A stretch of 64,000 bases of DNA from Pelobacter sp. (lineage in GTDB: Bacteria > Desulfobacterota > Desulfuromonadia > Geobacterales > Pseudopelobacteraceae): contig JAVBXN010000026.1 in NCBI GenBank assembly GCA_030824515.1, forward strand, positions 44,567-108,566. Reading direction: 5' to 3'. The notes under the pieces are model-generated. The model saw only the letters and a list, made by a program, of their open reading frames with translations, was not told where the DNA came from and did no database searches. Made by a program: the position numbers and the translations under genes. Numbering within the stretch: position 1 is the stretch's first letter; each line of letters opens with the position of its first letter. Shown piece after piece: positions 1-8,975 of this stretch.

Positions 1-3000
1 CCATCCTTGAACAGATCACGATCGGCGATTTGACCGACTTTATTCCGTCAAGCATTACAAGCAGCGCACTCCATTCGCATAATTCTTCAAATCTTTCCTT
101 ATTGAACCATTCAGTTCCTTCACTTTCATGAATCAGGAGATAAGAACTGCTGGCAGGATGCATGAACATGCTGGCAATGTGTTCAGAATTGAATTGTTTG
201 AGCGTCGCATTTCTGTGGAATTGCCACAACTCCTGAAGCGCAGCCAGCAACTGGGTACTACGGCAGTGCAGATCACGGTCATGATCCTTGGCCAGCAGCT
301 TTTTCAGTACCCAGTCAAGGCCGAATCGGACCGGATTCACACTGGAGCTTCGCAGCACAAGCCAAGCCAGGACCAACCTGGTTGTGGCCTGGTCTGTGAA
401 TCGGCTTGCAACCCGGGTCTGGAACAGCAGCGCATCAGGTGTTTTCGGCTTCTGGGCCAGAAGCTTCTGTAAACTGTCGAAACATGCTGCCAATTTCTTG
501 CCGTCTTCGGCCCTTCTCAGTTTTGAACTTCTAGCAGCATTCTTGTCTGTTTGTTGCTTGGCGAACTCATCTGCCAGGGCTGCAAGGAAGTCATCAATAG
601 CTTGTGGCAGATCATCCTGGGCGGGTTTGGCCAATTTGCGAGCGCCGGATAGCGGGATAAGTCTCAGCAGGTTACGGAACAGGCTGTTAAGCTTGGCATA
701 TTCAAGTTGCTTGCGCTCGTCTTCCAGTGATTCGACCCCGGAACCGTTCAGATGTGTATAGAGAGAACGCCAGGAACCTTTCGCATCATCCTTTACCAGC
801 TTGAAATCCATGAAAACATGAAACTGGTATTCGCCAAGTTCAACGTATAGCCCCTTTTGATTCAGCTCGCTGGCAGAACGGAGATATTCATGTCCTTGTG
901 TCAGATCCTTGAACATGATGAATGTGTTTTCCTCAAGACCGATCTGAAGGGCGTCGCTCAATGTGGTTTTTACCAGTTTCTGCTCGACGCCGTCCCTTGC
1001 GCTGTCAAAGAAAACCGATTCCCTGATCCAGCCGGAGGTCATGGCATGGCGATTGTTGAACAAGACCAGCGCTCTCTGGTCGTTAACCCGGTTTGAATAC
1101 GCGAAAACATTTTCGTCAATCGAATTCGTGGTGTGAAAATCATACAGGACGAAGTTTTCGGAGCCGGAAAACAGCCAGCGTCTTCGCAGAAGCGGGAATA
1201 TCCACATCTCATGGCCACGAACCAGTCCATCGTCAACCTGTTCGTCCCAATAGGCTCTCTTGTACTCCATGCCGTATTTCTCATGAAAACCCTCGATCTG
1301 GCCATGACCGATCATCGGCAATCCGGGCATGGTGGCAAGCAGCACACATGCGCCGAAGTATTTGCCTTGAGAACCGAACTGTGCCACGGCGGTCTTTTCG
1401 TCCGGATTGTTCATGAAATTAACGAAGCGTTTGAGGATTTCGTGGTTGAATTCCAGTACGTTTTTTATCGTTTGGCGGTATTTTGCATTTTCCTCGGTCT
1501 TGAGCATGTTCATGAAGGCACTGTTGTACACCCGGTGCATTCCCAGCGTCCTGACAAAATAACCTTCCATCATCCAGAAGGCCTCGGCCAGTAACAGCGT
1601 GCCGGGAGCCTCGGCTGCAACGCGATCAACCACCTCGCGCCAGAACTCCACCGGAAAAACGGTGTCGAACTCTTCCTTGCTCATGCCGTGTTCGACGCGG
1701 GACGGCACACCTCCGCCCAGACCGCGTAATGGAAACCAGAGGCGCTGGTAATGTTTCTTGGCCAGGGTCATGGCCGCGTCGAAACGGATGATAGGAAAGT
1801 TGCGGGCTACATGCAGGATGGTCTGAATGACCGATTCGCGCACTTCCGGGATCAGGTAGTTGAGCTGGGCGGTGTCATTCCAGGGAATGCTGGTGCCGTC
1901 GTTGCCGTGATAGATAAAACGGGTGCGGTCGGTGCGACGATCGTAATGCCTGAATACCACGGCGGCATCGCTCTTGTTCCAGTAGCCATCCTCGATCTGG
2001 AGGCAGACGTTGACGTCGTGGGAGAGATCCTCACCGTTGAAACTATAGGTGGGGAAGGGGGGGTAATCGGTTTGGACGAACCAGTCCGGGTGCTGGATAA
2101 CCCAGCGGGAATAGATGCCGGTATGGTTTGGCACCATGTCGCTGGCCAGGCGTATGCCCCGTTTCAAGGCTCTTGCCCGCAGGCTGGTCAATGCTTCCCA
2201 GCCCCCAAGGTCGGCAGCCACCTCGTAGTCATACAGCGAATAGGCTGATGCTATGGCATCCGGATTGCCACAGATCTGCTTGATGCGTTGTGACGCGGGA
2301 GAGCGTTCCCACAGGCCAATCAGCCAGAGCCCGGTAAAACCCCATGCAGCCAGGCGATCAAGTTCGGCATCCGGCACCTGATCCAGGCGGGTTATAGGGT
2401 AGCCATGCATGCGGCTCAGTTGGTCAAGCCATATGTAAACCATCTTGGCCATCAGGACGACATTGGACATCCAGTCGGCATCCGGAGAGAACTGTTCATA
2501 TTCGGGATAATCATATCCGGCAAAAACCGACCCGCCTCCAATATGATCAATATTCGCCCCTGCAGAGCCGGCTTTACCGCCAAATTCCAGCACCGGTGCC
2601 GGGCCGGGGTCGCCCCCGCCGAATCCGCGCTCACGCAGCTCTTCGTTCAGTATGTCAATGGCTGTCTCGGTTTCACTGAGGATTTCGGGAGGGAGTATTG
2701 AATGCCAGTGGCTCCGAATGTACCCGACCTGTCCGGCCAGGGATGCGGGAGATGAATTGATGGCAGCCAGAAGCGCTTCAATAAGTGTGTATTGTTTCCC
2801 TTCAATAACCGGCCCGTCTGTCAACGACGATTTCAGTATGTTTACAATGTTTGTGTACTGGGATGTTGTAACCAGCGCGCTGTCGTCAACCAGCTCCCGG
2901 AAGCTTTCAATGGCCGGATTGTCGGCGGCCAGTCTGAGCAGGAGCATCTCCCGAAGCAGCAGGTCGGTGCGCATGTCTTTCAGATCAGGGTTTTCAAGCC

Positions 3001-3397
3001 AGTCCTGTTCGTCGGCAACGCCTTTCAAAACAGCCTCAGGTGGAAAAAGCCTGACAAAACTCCGTGCGGTATCCCTGGTTTCCCTGCCGGACGGATCAAT
3101 GCCCCTCTCTTTCAGGGCGCGTGATAAGCGCTGGCCGGAGACCACGACATCGATTATATGCCGGCAAGCATGCAGGAAAGTTGCATACAGATTCAGCTCG
3201 CCGGCATGCACGACATCGGCTCCATCGGGTCGGATGCTGTTAAGTTTGAGCGCCAGCTGCCGGAAAAACAGTATGCGCGGCATTCTGTGAGATTGGATGC
3301 GGTGCGAAAGCATACCCAGGTCAAGGGTATGCCAATGATGGGAAGATATCTGGATGTCGTAGGGGAAATAAACGTCAGTACCGCTCTGATAAGCCAT
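1..3397 (-). CDS. Large GH13 (alpha-amylase family) protein, C-terminus beyond window edge
   Basis: The frame stays open from an ATG at 3397 to the left edge, about 1132 residues without a stop, so the 3' end is missing. Conserved GH13 regions are readable: region I DMVPNH (around residues 420-425), region II with R538-F-D540 (the nucleophile Asp) followed by a lysine and histidine, and region III with the acid/base E605 in LLLAEAF. A later NNPDE stretch probably replaces the usual region IV NHD. About 400 residues precede the barrel and several hundred follow it, much longer than a plain amylase. It probably acts on alpha-glucans such as glycogen or trehalose/maltose-type substrates; specificity cannot be read. 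No clear signal peptide, so probably cytoplasmic. The start has no good Shine-Dalgarno. It lies 87 bp downstream of the TPR gene on the same strand. Confidence 0.85.
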   Translation of the reverse strand, partial: MAYQSGTDVYFPYDIQISSHHWHTLDLGMLSHRIQSHRMPRILFFRQLALKLNSIRPDGADVVHAGELNLYATFLHACRHIIDVVVSGQRLSRALKERGIDPSGRETRDTARSFVRLFPPEAVLKGVADEQDWLENPDLKDMRTDLLLREMLLLRLAADNPAIESFRELVDDSALVTTSQYTNIVNILKSSLTDGPVIEGKQYTLIEALLAAINSSPASLAGQVGYIRSHWHSILPPEILSETETAIDILNEELRERGFGGGDPGPAPVLEFGGKAGSAGANIDHIGGGSVFAGYDYPEYEQFSPDADWMSNVVLMAKMVYIWLDQLSRMHGYPITRLDQVPDAELDRLAAWGFTGLWLIGLWERSPASQRIKQICGNPDAIASAYSLYDYEVAADLGGWEALTSLRARALKRGIRLASDMVPNHTGIYSRWVIQHPDWFVQTDYPPFPTYSFNGEDLSHDVNVCLQIEDGYWNKSDAAVVFRHYDRRTDRTRFIYHGNDGTSIPWNDTAQLNYLIPEVRESVIQTILHVARNFPIIRFDAAMTLAKKHYQRLWFPLRGLGGGVPSRVEHGMSKEEFDTVFPVEFWREVVDRVAAEAPGTLLLAEAFWMMEGYFVRTLGMHRVYNSAFMNMLKTEENAKYRQTIKNVLEFNHEILKRFVNFMNNPDEKTAVAQFGSQGKYFGACVLLATMPGLPMIGHGQIEGFHEKYGMEYKRAYWDEQVDDGLVRGHEMWIFPLLRRRWLFSGSENFVLYDFHTTNSIDENVFAYSNRVNDQRALVLFNNRHAMTSGWIRESVFFDSARDGVEQKLVKTTLSDALQIGLEENTFIMFKDLTQGHEYLRSASELNQKGLYVELGEYQFHVFMDFKLVKDDAKGSWRSLYTHLNGSGVESLEDERKQLEYAKLNSLFRNLLRLIPLSGARKLAKPAQDDLPQAIDDFLAALADEFAKQQTDKNAARSSKLRRAEDGKKLAACFDSLQKLLAQKPKTPDALLFQTRVASRFTDQATTRLVLAWLVLRSSSVNPVRFGLDWVLKKLLAKDHDRDLHCRSTQLLAALQELWQFHRNATLKQFNSEHIASMFMHPASSSYLLIHESEGTEWFNKERFEELCEWSALLVMLDGIKSVKSPIVICSRM

Positions 3398-3484
3398 AGT
3401 ATATCCAGTCGCGGAATTCCGGGGATTCTTAATGTCCGAGTTTTTATTGTATTGATAGCAGTGATCAGGCCGACTGACTTGTCG

Positions 3485-5368
3485 CTATTTCTTTACAGCC
3501 TTTTTGCCATTGGAAACTTTTTTCGTCGTTTTTTTGACTTTTGACTTCTTGCTGCTCTTTTTTGCTTTTTTGCCCTTGATCTTTTTGCCTTTACTGATCT
3601 TGCGTGGTTCCGGATTGAACTCGTCGCGGATGTTGTTAAGCAGCACCGAGGTCTCTTCCATAGTTGGATCGGCTTTTCTTGCAGCTTCAAGTGTTTCCCT
3701 GGCTTCGCTCAGCTTGCCGGCTTTCATGTACAGCCGCCCGAGCGCATTCAGGGAGCGGGCATGGTCAGGCTTGATTTCTATCGCTTTCTTGTAGCTGGTC
3801 AATGCATTCTCGTAATCTTTCTTGAAGTCATAGATCAGGCCGAGTTTGTAGTGGTTGTTCGGGTCATCCGGGTTAAGCTCGACCGCTTCTTTCAGAAGGG
3901 CCGTGATTTCATCATACTGCTTGTTTTTTACATAAATCGACACCAGTGCCGTGCGCGTCTCCGAATCATCCTTATGCAAAGCCAGAACTTTCCTGTAATG
4001 GTTGATAGCCTCTTCATTGTCGCCTTTGGCCTTGTACATGGCCGCAATCTCCCGATTTGCGTCAGCATCGTTCGGGCTGTAGGTCAGTACGGAATTATAC
4101 GATGCAATAGCCAGGCTGGTCTCTTTGTTCTTTGCAAAGATGCGGGCCAGTTTGAGGTGGATGTCAGGGCTGTCAGGTTTGAGCTTGAGAAATTCCGAAT
4201 ATTGTTCCACTGCTTCCGGGAAAACACCTCTGGAAAAACGTATGTCTCCGAGTCTCAGATGTGCTTCCGCACTGTTGGGGTTTGCGCTGATGGCGCGCTT
4301 GTAGGCAACTACCGCTTCATCAAGCTGGCTCTTCTTCTCGTAAAGGATGCCAAGATTCAGATAGACGTCGCTGTTGGTGCTTTTGAGGTGCGCAGCTTCG
4401 CGGTAGGATTCGAATGCCTCGGCGTCTTTTCCGGCGGCGCGGTAGATGTGTCCCAGCTTCTCATGGGAAAGAACATCTCCGGGATGTTCTTTAATGGCAG
4501 CCTTGAGTTCCTCTATCTCCTTGTCTGTCCCGCTGCTGTTGGCGGATGTCACCGGTGGTTTGGCCACAGCAGTGGGTGAAATCCTGGTTTTCCCCCCCAG
4601 AAGCGAATGGTATTCGGACAGTTTGGGATCGCCTTTTTTTTCGTAGATATTTGCCAGCATCAAATGGACTTCGCGGTTTTGCGGATTAGCCATTTCGGCT
4701 TTTTTAAGCTGTTCAATGGCCTTGTCCAGATTGTCGCGCTGGATGTGAATGGAGGCGCTGCCGATATATGCTTTTTCAGAGTTGGGGTTGGCGGTCAGTG
4801 CACGGCCATACTCTTCCAGGGCCTTGTCCGGTTGCCCCATTGCGCTGTATACTTCTGCCAGGCCGATAAAAACTGCTGCGTCGCGGGTCAGTTCCTTGCC
4901 GGCTTCATTGTAATGATAAATTGCCAGCGGATAAACCTTGCGTTCAGCAAAAATTCGCGCAATCGCCTTGTGATAGAGCGGATCCTGATGCGTTGACAGC
5001 CCTCGCGCCAATTCCACCGAAGCCTCGTCATCCATTCCCTTCTGCGCATACAAGAGCCCCAGATTCCCGCTGGCGCGTGCAAAGGAAGCATCCTGTCGCA
5101 GTGCCCTGCGATATTCGGCGATTGCGCCATCGACATTGCCGACCCGCTCCAATTGCAGGGCGTTCACGTAATGGGCCGCGGCTCCATCGGGGCAGAGGGA
5201 TATGATTTTTGCTTCGGTCTGGCGCATCAGCGCATCATCCTGGACGCCTTCCAGAGAGCCGACCATTTCCAGCGCCTCTTTGCACTGGTCTGTGCCCAGG
5301 CCCCAGCTGAATCCGGTCAAAAGCAGGACAGAACACGTCAGCACAAGGTATATTTTCAGAATCCGCAT
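3485..5368 (-). CDS. Exported TPR-repeat protein with lysine-rich C-terminal tail
   Basis: The 627-residue protein starts at the ATG at 5368, preceded by AAGGA at good spacing; a start 23 codons upstream would put a non-signal extension before an obvious signal peptide (MRILKIYLVLTCSVLLLTG). The rest is a near-continuous array of about 15 tetratricopeptide repeats, with recurring patterns such as LG..Y...G...EA...Y..A....P. The last ~40 residues are very rich in Lys (KKAKKSSKKSKVKK type). TPR arrays are protein-protein scaffolds; the partner is unknown. The basic tail may contact membrane phospholipid, LPS or nucleic acid (inference). The gene is divergent from the HDOD gene and upstream of the GH13 gene on the same strand. 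Confidence 0.88.
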   Translation of the reverse strand: MRILKIYLVLTCSVLLLTGFSWGLGTDQCKEALEMVGSLEGVQDDALMRQTEAKIISLCPDGAAAHYVNALQLERVGNVDGAIAEYRRALRQDASFARASGNLGLLYAQKGMDDEASVELARGLSTHQDPLYHKAIARIFAERKVYPLAIYHYNEAGKELTRDAAVFIGLAEVYSAMGQPDKALEEYGRALTANPNSEKAYIGSASIHIQRDNLDKAIEQLKKAEMANPQNREVHLMLANIYEKKGDPKLSEYHSLLGGKTRISPTAVAKPPVTSANSSGTDKEIEELKAAIKEHPGDVLSHEKLGHIYRAAGKDAEAFESYREAAHLKSTNSDVYLNLGILYEKKSQLDEAVVAYKRAISANPNSAEAHLRLGDIRFSRGVFPEAVEQYSEFLKLKPDSPDIHLKLARIFAKNKETSLAIASYNSVLTYSPNDADANREIAAMYKAKGDNEEAINHYRKVLALHKDDSETRTALVSIYVKNKQYDEITALLKEAVELNPDDPNNHYKLGLIYDFKKDYENALTSYKKAIEIKPDHARSLNALGRLYMKAGKLSEARETLEAARKADPTMEETSVLLNNIRDEFNPEPRKISKGKKIKGKKAKKSSKKSKVKKTTKKVSNGKKAVKK

Positions 5369-5454
5369 ATTTAGTATGTCCTTGGTATAAAAGAGTCGTG
5401 GTGGCGGGATTATACACAGGAGTAGTCCGGATTTCAATAATATAGGCTAAATGC

Positions 5455-5482
5455 TTGATTATTTGCCGCAGTATGCGATAAT
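5455..5482 (+). promoter_or_regulatory. Candidate sigma-70 promoter for the HDOD gene
   Basis: TTGATT (5455-5460) and GATAAT (5477-5482) are separated by 16 bp and lie about 60 bp upstream of the HDOD start. Pattern match only. Confidence 0.4.
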
Positions 5483-5540
5483 GTCAGCTTATGCATGCCG
5501 GTGGCAATTGGCGGTGCAACGAATCATGGCAGGGGATTAT

Positions 5541-6389
5541 ATGAACAGAGAGCTTGAGATAATGATCATGACCGCCAGCGACTTGCCGACCATTCCGGTC
5601 GTCGCCACCAAGGTCATGCAGCTTATAGAAAGTGAAAAAGCAACAGCCGAAGAGTTGGCTAAAGTTGTCGCATCCGACCCGGCTGTCGCGGCTCGCGTAC
5701 TCAAAATATCAAACTCTTCCTTTTACGGTTGTCAACGCCAGATTCAGACGTTGTCCCACGCCATCGTGGTTCTGGGATTCAGCACACTGAAAAGTCTGGT
5801 TGTCGCTGCTTCGGTAAAACAGGTCTATAAACCTTACGGCCTTACGGAAAAAATGCTCTGGGAACATTCGTTCGGAGCTGGGCTGGCCGCTCGCATTATT
5901 GCCAAGGAAACCCGCGCGGCAAATGAGGAGGAGGCCTTTCTCGGTGGTTTGTTCCACGACATCGGTAAAATAATCATGAACAACATGGACAGCCAACAGT
6001 TTCAGGCTGCCATGCAGAAATGCTACAACGACCAGGTATCATTCTCGGAAGCCGAGCGCCAGGTCTATTCTTATACTCACTCCGAGGTCGGCGCTCTGGT
6101 TATTAAAAAATGGAATTTTCCCGACATCCTGATGCATGCGGTCCTGAAACATCATACATTTGATTTTGCAGAGGACGAAGATGCCTACCAGGTCCGTTTG
6201 GCCTGTGTAGTCGGACTTGCCAACATGTTTTGTCACAAGGCCGGTGTCGGTATGCGTGAACCGGATGACAACCTTGAACTGTTTGAGACTGTTCCTGCGC
6301 AGTTGCTTGGGATAGATCAGCAGAAGATGGAAATTTTGCTGGAAAGTTTCAATACCGCCTATGAGAAGGACAAAAGTTATTTCGGCTGA
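5541..6389 (+). CDS. HDOD-domain signalling protein
   Basis: A 282-residue protein. I chose the ATG at 5541 because AGGGGAT precedes it and family homology begins just after. Almost the whole length is one HDOD domain: LPTIPVVATKVMQLI start, SDPAVAARVLKISNSSFYG helix, then the HD-like part with GLFHDIGKI and a later KHH. HDOD is a relative of HD-GYP/HD phosphohydrolases that usually lacks full catalytic competence and relays signals in motility, biofilm or stress control. Soluble, probably cytoplasmic. It stands alone, convergent with a small gene at 6415-6624. A second HDOD gene lies at 41537. Confidence 0.88.
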   Translation: MNRELEIMIMTASDLPTIPVVATKVMQLIESEKATAEELAKVVASDPAVAARVLKISNSSFYGCQRQIQTLSHAIVVLGFSTLKSLVVAASVKQVYKPYGLTEKMLWEHSFGAGLAARIIAKETRAANEEEAFLGGLFHDIGKIIMNNMDSQQFQAAMQKCYNDQVSFSEAERQVYSYTHSEVGALVIKKWNFPDILMHAVLKHHTFDFAEDEDAYQVRLACVVGLANMFCHKAGVGMREPDDNLELFETVPAQLLGIDQQKMEILLESFNTAYEKDKSYFG

Positions 6390-6414
6390 GCAGGAATCAC
6401 CCGCCAAAGCAGGA

Positions 6415-6624
6415 TCATCCCAGCAGTTCCTTCAGGAATTCAAGAATGCTCTTACGTTTTTTACCGCTGGAACGATCCCGGGCTGCCTGTGATATTTCTA
6501 CCAGATCGTTTTCCGGTGCGGGGGATTTCCTCTTTTTATGATCTTCCGTAAAACTGCCCCCGCTGTAGGTGCCTCCCGGAGAAGTCTCCTTTGTCCCGCT
6601 GATTCTGTTGACCGGATCCGTCAT
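6415..6624 (-). CDS. Small hydrophilic protein of unknown function
   Basis: A 69-residue product from the ATG at 6624, preceded by GAGGGACGGGC, which fits a ribosome site better than an in-frame ATG eight codons upstream. The sequence is charged and low in hydrophobics (TKETSPGG, KKRKSPAPENDLVEISQAARDRS), so largely disordered, and ends in a short amphipathic helix (SILEFLKELLG). The DLVEISQAA stretch slightly recalls FlgM-type anti-sigma factors, but the match is too weak to name. Convergent with the HDOD gene. Confidence 0.55.
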   Translation of the reverse strand: MTDPVNRISGTKETSPGGTYSGGSFTEDHKKRKSPAPENDLVEISQAARDRSSGKKRKSILEFLKELLG

Positions 6625-6657
6625 GCCCGTCCCTCGCCGGTAATGCAAAGATGAAAA

Positions 6658-6686
6658 TTGATTTTATTGCTCTGAAATAGTATCAT
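6658..6686 (+). promoter_or_regulatory. Candidate sigma-70 promoter for def-fmt-DUF116
   Basis: TTGATT (6658-6663) and TATCAT (6681-6686) are spaced by 17 bp, and the -10 ends 31 bp before the def start. The surrounding sequence is AT-rich against its neighbours. Confidence 0.5.
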
Positions 6687-6717
6687 TTCAATTTAATTAC
6701 AACAATTAAGGATGCAT

Positions 6718-7224
6718 ATGATCCGGACCATCCTCACCTACCCCAATCCAGAACTCAAGAAAAAATCAGCTCCGGTTGCCATTATTAATGATAGTGTGCG
6801 CGCATTGGCTCAGGACATGGTTGAAACCATGTACGACGCTCCCGGCGTAGGTCTGGCGGCGCCGCAGATCGGCGTGCATCAGCGCGTGATCGTAATCGAT
6901 ATTTCAGCCAGTGATGAACCGCCCGGGCTGATAGTTGCCATCAATCCGGTCATTGTCCACGCCGAAGGCGAGGCCTACGAAGAAGAGGGCTGCCTGTCCG
7001 TGCCCAAGTTTGCCGCCAATGTTCGGCGCCATGCCAGCGTGGTTGTCAAGGCGCTCAATCTGGAAGGTGTCGAATGCACTTGGCGGGCGGAAGGCCTGCT
7101 GGCAATTGCATTTCAGCATGAGATCGACCATCTGGATGGGATCCTGTTCGTCGATCACCTCTCGCCGCTCAAACGGGAACTGTTCCAACGTAAAGCCCGC
7201 AAGGCCGCCGAGGAGGCTCGATGA
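6718..7224 (+). CDS. def: Peptide deformylase
   Basis: Removes the formyl group from the N-terminal methionine of new proteins; cytoplasmic metalloenzyme. The 168-residue length is normal. All three family motifs are present: GVGLAAPQIG (residues 43-52), EEGCLSVP with metal ligand C92, and QHEIDHLDG with H134 and H138 as ligands and E135 as catalytic base. I start at the ATG at 6718 because AAGGA (6708-6712) sits 5 nt away; an in-frame ATG at 6712 overlaps that site. The stop overlaps the fmt start by ATGA, so the two are translationally coupled and act in the same formyl-methionine cycle. Confidence 0.97.
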   Translation: MIRTILTYPNPELKKKSAPVAIINDSVRALAQDMVETMYDAPGVGLAAPQIGVHQRVIVIDISASDEPPGLIVAINPVIVHAEGEAYEEEGCLSVPKFAANVRRHASVVVKALNLEGVECTWRAEGLLAIAFQHEIDHLDGILFVDHLSPLKRELFQRKARKAAEEAR

Positions 7225-8180
7225 CCGGCTGGCGCATGATTTTTATGGGAACCCCGGATTTTGCCTGCCCAACACTTCAAAAACTTATTGACCGGCATGA
7301 AAATTTGTTGGCAGTGGTAACTCAACCGGATCGCCCCAAGGGGCGTGGGCAAAAGCTGATGCCGCCTCCGGTCAAGGAACTGGCGCTCAGGCATGGTATC
7401 CCGGTGCACCAGCCGCTCAAGGTGCGTGATCCGGCCTTTGTCGAGCTCGTGCGCGAGCTTGAACCCGATGTAATCGTCGTGGTCGCGTTCGGCCAGATTC
7501 TTCCCAAGTCGCTGCTGGATATTCCTCCGCATGGTTGCATCAACGTTCATGCATCGCTACTTCCCCGCTATCGCGGCGCAGCCCCTCTCAACTGGTGCAT
7601 CATCAACGGAGAGAGGGAAACCGGAGCCACCACGATGTTGATGGACCCGGGTCTTGATACCGGTCCGATGCTGCTGCAACAGAAAACTCCCATTGATGAA
7701 AACGAAGACATTGTTTCGCTGCACGATCGCATGGCCCTACTGGGGGCGGATCTGCTGGCGGTAACTCTCGACAGGCTCAAAGCTGGTGAAATTATACCCC
7801 AGCCGCAGATTAATGACGAAAGCTGCTATGCCGCCATGCTCAGGAAAGAAGATGGTCTGATCGACTGGCACAAAGACGCCAAGGCAATACATGACCAGGT
7901 TCGCGGTATGTCGGTCTGGCCGGGTGCTTATACCCTTCTGGGAGATCAGGTGCTTAAAATTTTCCGTACGCGCATTGGCGACGGCTGCGGCCATCCCGGA
8001 ACCGTGCTTAAATCATCTAAAGGGGAACTTGAAGTGGCTTGTCTGTCCGGCAGTCTGTTAATCCGTGAATTGCAGCTGGCCGGAAAAAAACGCCTCGATG
8101 TCGGCAGCTTTCTGGCAGGTTTTCCGATTCCCGAGGGTGCCTTGCTGGACAGCAAAGCCGGCGGAGACAGCGCGCCATGA
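7221..8180 (+). CDS. fmt: Methionyl-tRNA formyltransferase
   Basis: Transfers a formyl group from 10-formyl-THF to initiator Met-tRNA. The 319 residues match the usual length. The N-terminal formyltransferase domain carries N108, H110 and D146 at the same numbers as in E. coli Fmt, around the signature SLLPRYRGAAP (residues 112-122). The C-terminal tRNA-binding OB-like domain begins near residue 210. Start and stop each overlap the neighbours by 4 bp (ATGA), giving a tight def-fmt-DUF116 operon. Confidence 0.97.
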   Translation: MTGWRMIFMGTPDFACPTLQKLIDRHENLLAVVTQPDRPKGRGQKLMPPPVKELALRHGIPVHQPLKVRDPAFVELVRELEPDVIVVVAFGQILPKSLLDIPPHGCINVHASLLPRYRGAAPLNWCIINGERETGATTMLMDPGLDTGPMLLQQKTPIDENEDIVSLHDRMALLGADLLAVTLDRLKAGEIIPQPQINDESCYAAMLRKEDGLIDWHKDAKAIHDQVRGMSVWPGAYTLLGDQVLKIFRTRIGDGCGHPGTVLKSSKGELEVACLSGSLLIRELQLAGKKRLDVGSFLAGFPIPEGALLDSKAGGDSAP

Positions 8181-8968
8181 CGAGCGCCGAAACCAAAACC
8201 CCGCAACCCCGCAAACGGCTGTTCATAAGTCTGATGGGCATTACCTGCCTGATAGTCGTCGCGGTTATTTTCCTGATCTGGTGGATTCCCAACCGGGGGT
8301 TGGCAAACATCCACCCTGACCTGCCAAACGTAGTCGGCATAATCATGATGGCGCTTTCGGGGATGGCGATTCTGGGCACCGGCCTGCTGGTGCTGACAAC
8401 CGCGCTTGGCAAGGATATCTTTTTCACCCGCTTCATGCGCCTGGTGGTGATCAAGTTCCTGCTGCCGGTGATCGAGTTCGTCGGCCGGTTGATGGGGCTT
8501 GACAAGGACCGCATTCGCCAGTCCTTTATTGCCATGAATAACAGCCTGGTGGTTTCACAGAGACAGAAAGTCCGTCCGGACCGGGTGCTGGTGTTGTTGC
8601 CACACTGCATCCAGCTCTTTGATTGCGAGATCAAGGTCACCGGAGACATCAACAAATGCGTACTCTGCGGCCGTTGCGACATCAAGGGGCTGGTGGAGAT
8701 CAGCCGCAAGTACAAGATTGATATTTCGGTCGCCACCGGCGGCACCCTGGCCCGCAAGGTGATCGTGGAAAAGCGGCCGAAACTGGTATTGGCCGTGGCC
8801 TGCGAGCGGGATCTGACCTCCGGCATCAAGGACTGCTATCCTCTGCCGGTGATCGGCATCCTCAACGAGCGGCCGTTCGGCCCCTGCTTCAATACGATAG
8901 TGGATGTTTCAAAGATCGATGCGGCCCTGAGTCAGGTGCTCCTGCTGGAAGAACCTGTGCAGGATTGA
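8177..8968 (+). CDS. DUF116 family membrane protein
   Basis: A 263-residue protein whose start overlaps fmt by ATGA. Two hydrophobic segments near residues 14-38 and 52-78 anchor it in the inner membrane. The soluble C-terminal part has conserved cysteines: CVLCGRC around residue 160, an AC-E pair (ACERDL), DCYPLPV, and GPCFNT near the end. The Cys pattern suggests a metal or Fe-S centre (inference). DUF116 genes are known next to def/fmt in related genomes; the function is unknown. It ends 7 bp from the convergent UGA-containing gene at 8976. Confidence 0.85.
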   Translation: MTSAETKTPQPRKRLFISLMGITCLIVVAVIFLIWWIPNRGLANIHPDLPNVVGIIMMALSGMAILGTGLLVLTTALGKDIFFTRFMRLVVIKFLLPVIEFVGRLMGLDKDRIRQSFIAMNNSLVVSQRQKVRPDRVLVLLPHCIQLFDCEIKVTGDINKCVLCGRCDIKGLVEISRKYKIDISVATGGTLARKVIVEKRPKLVLAVACERDLTSGIKDCYPLPVIGILNERPFGPCFNTIVDVSKIDAALSQVLLLEEPVQD

Positions 8969-8975
8969 CCGACGG

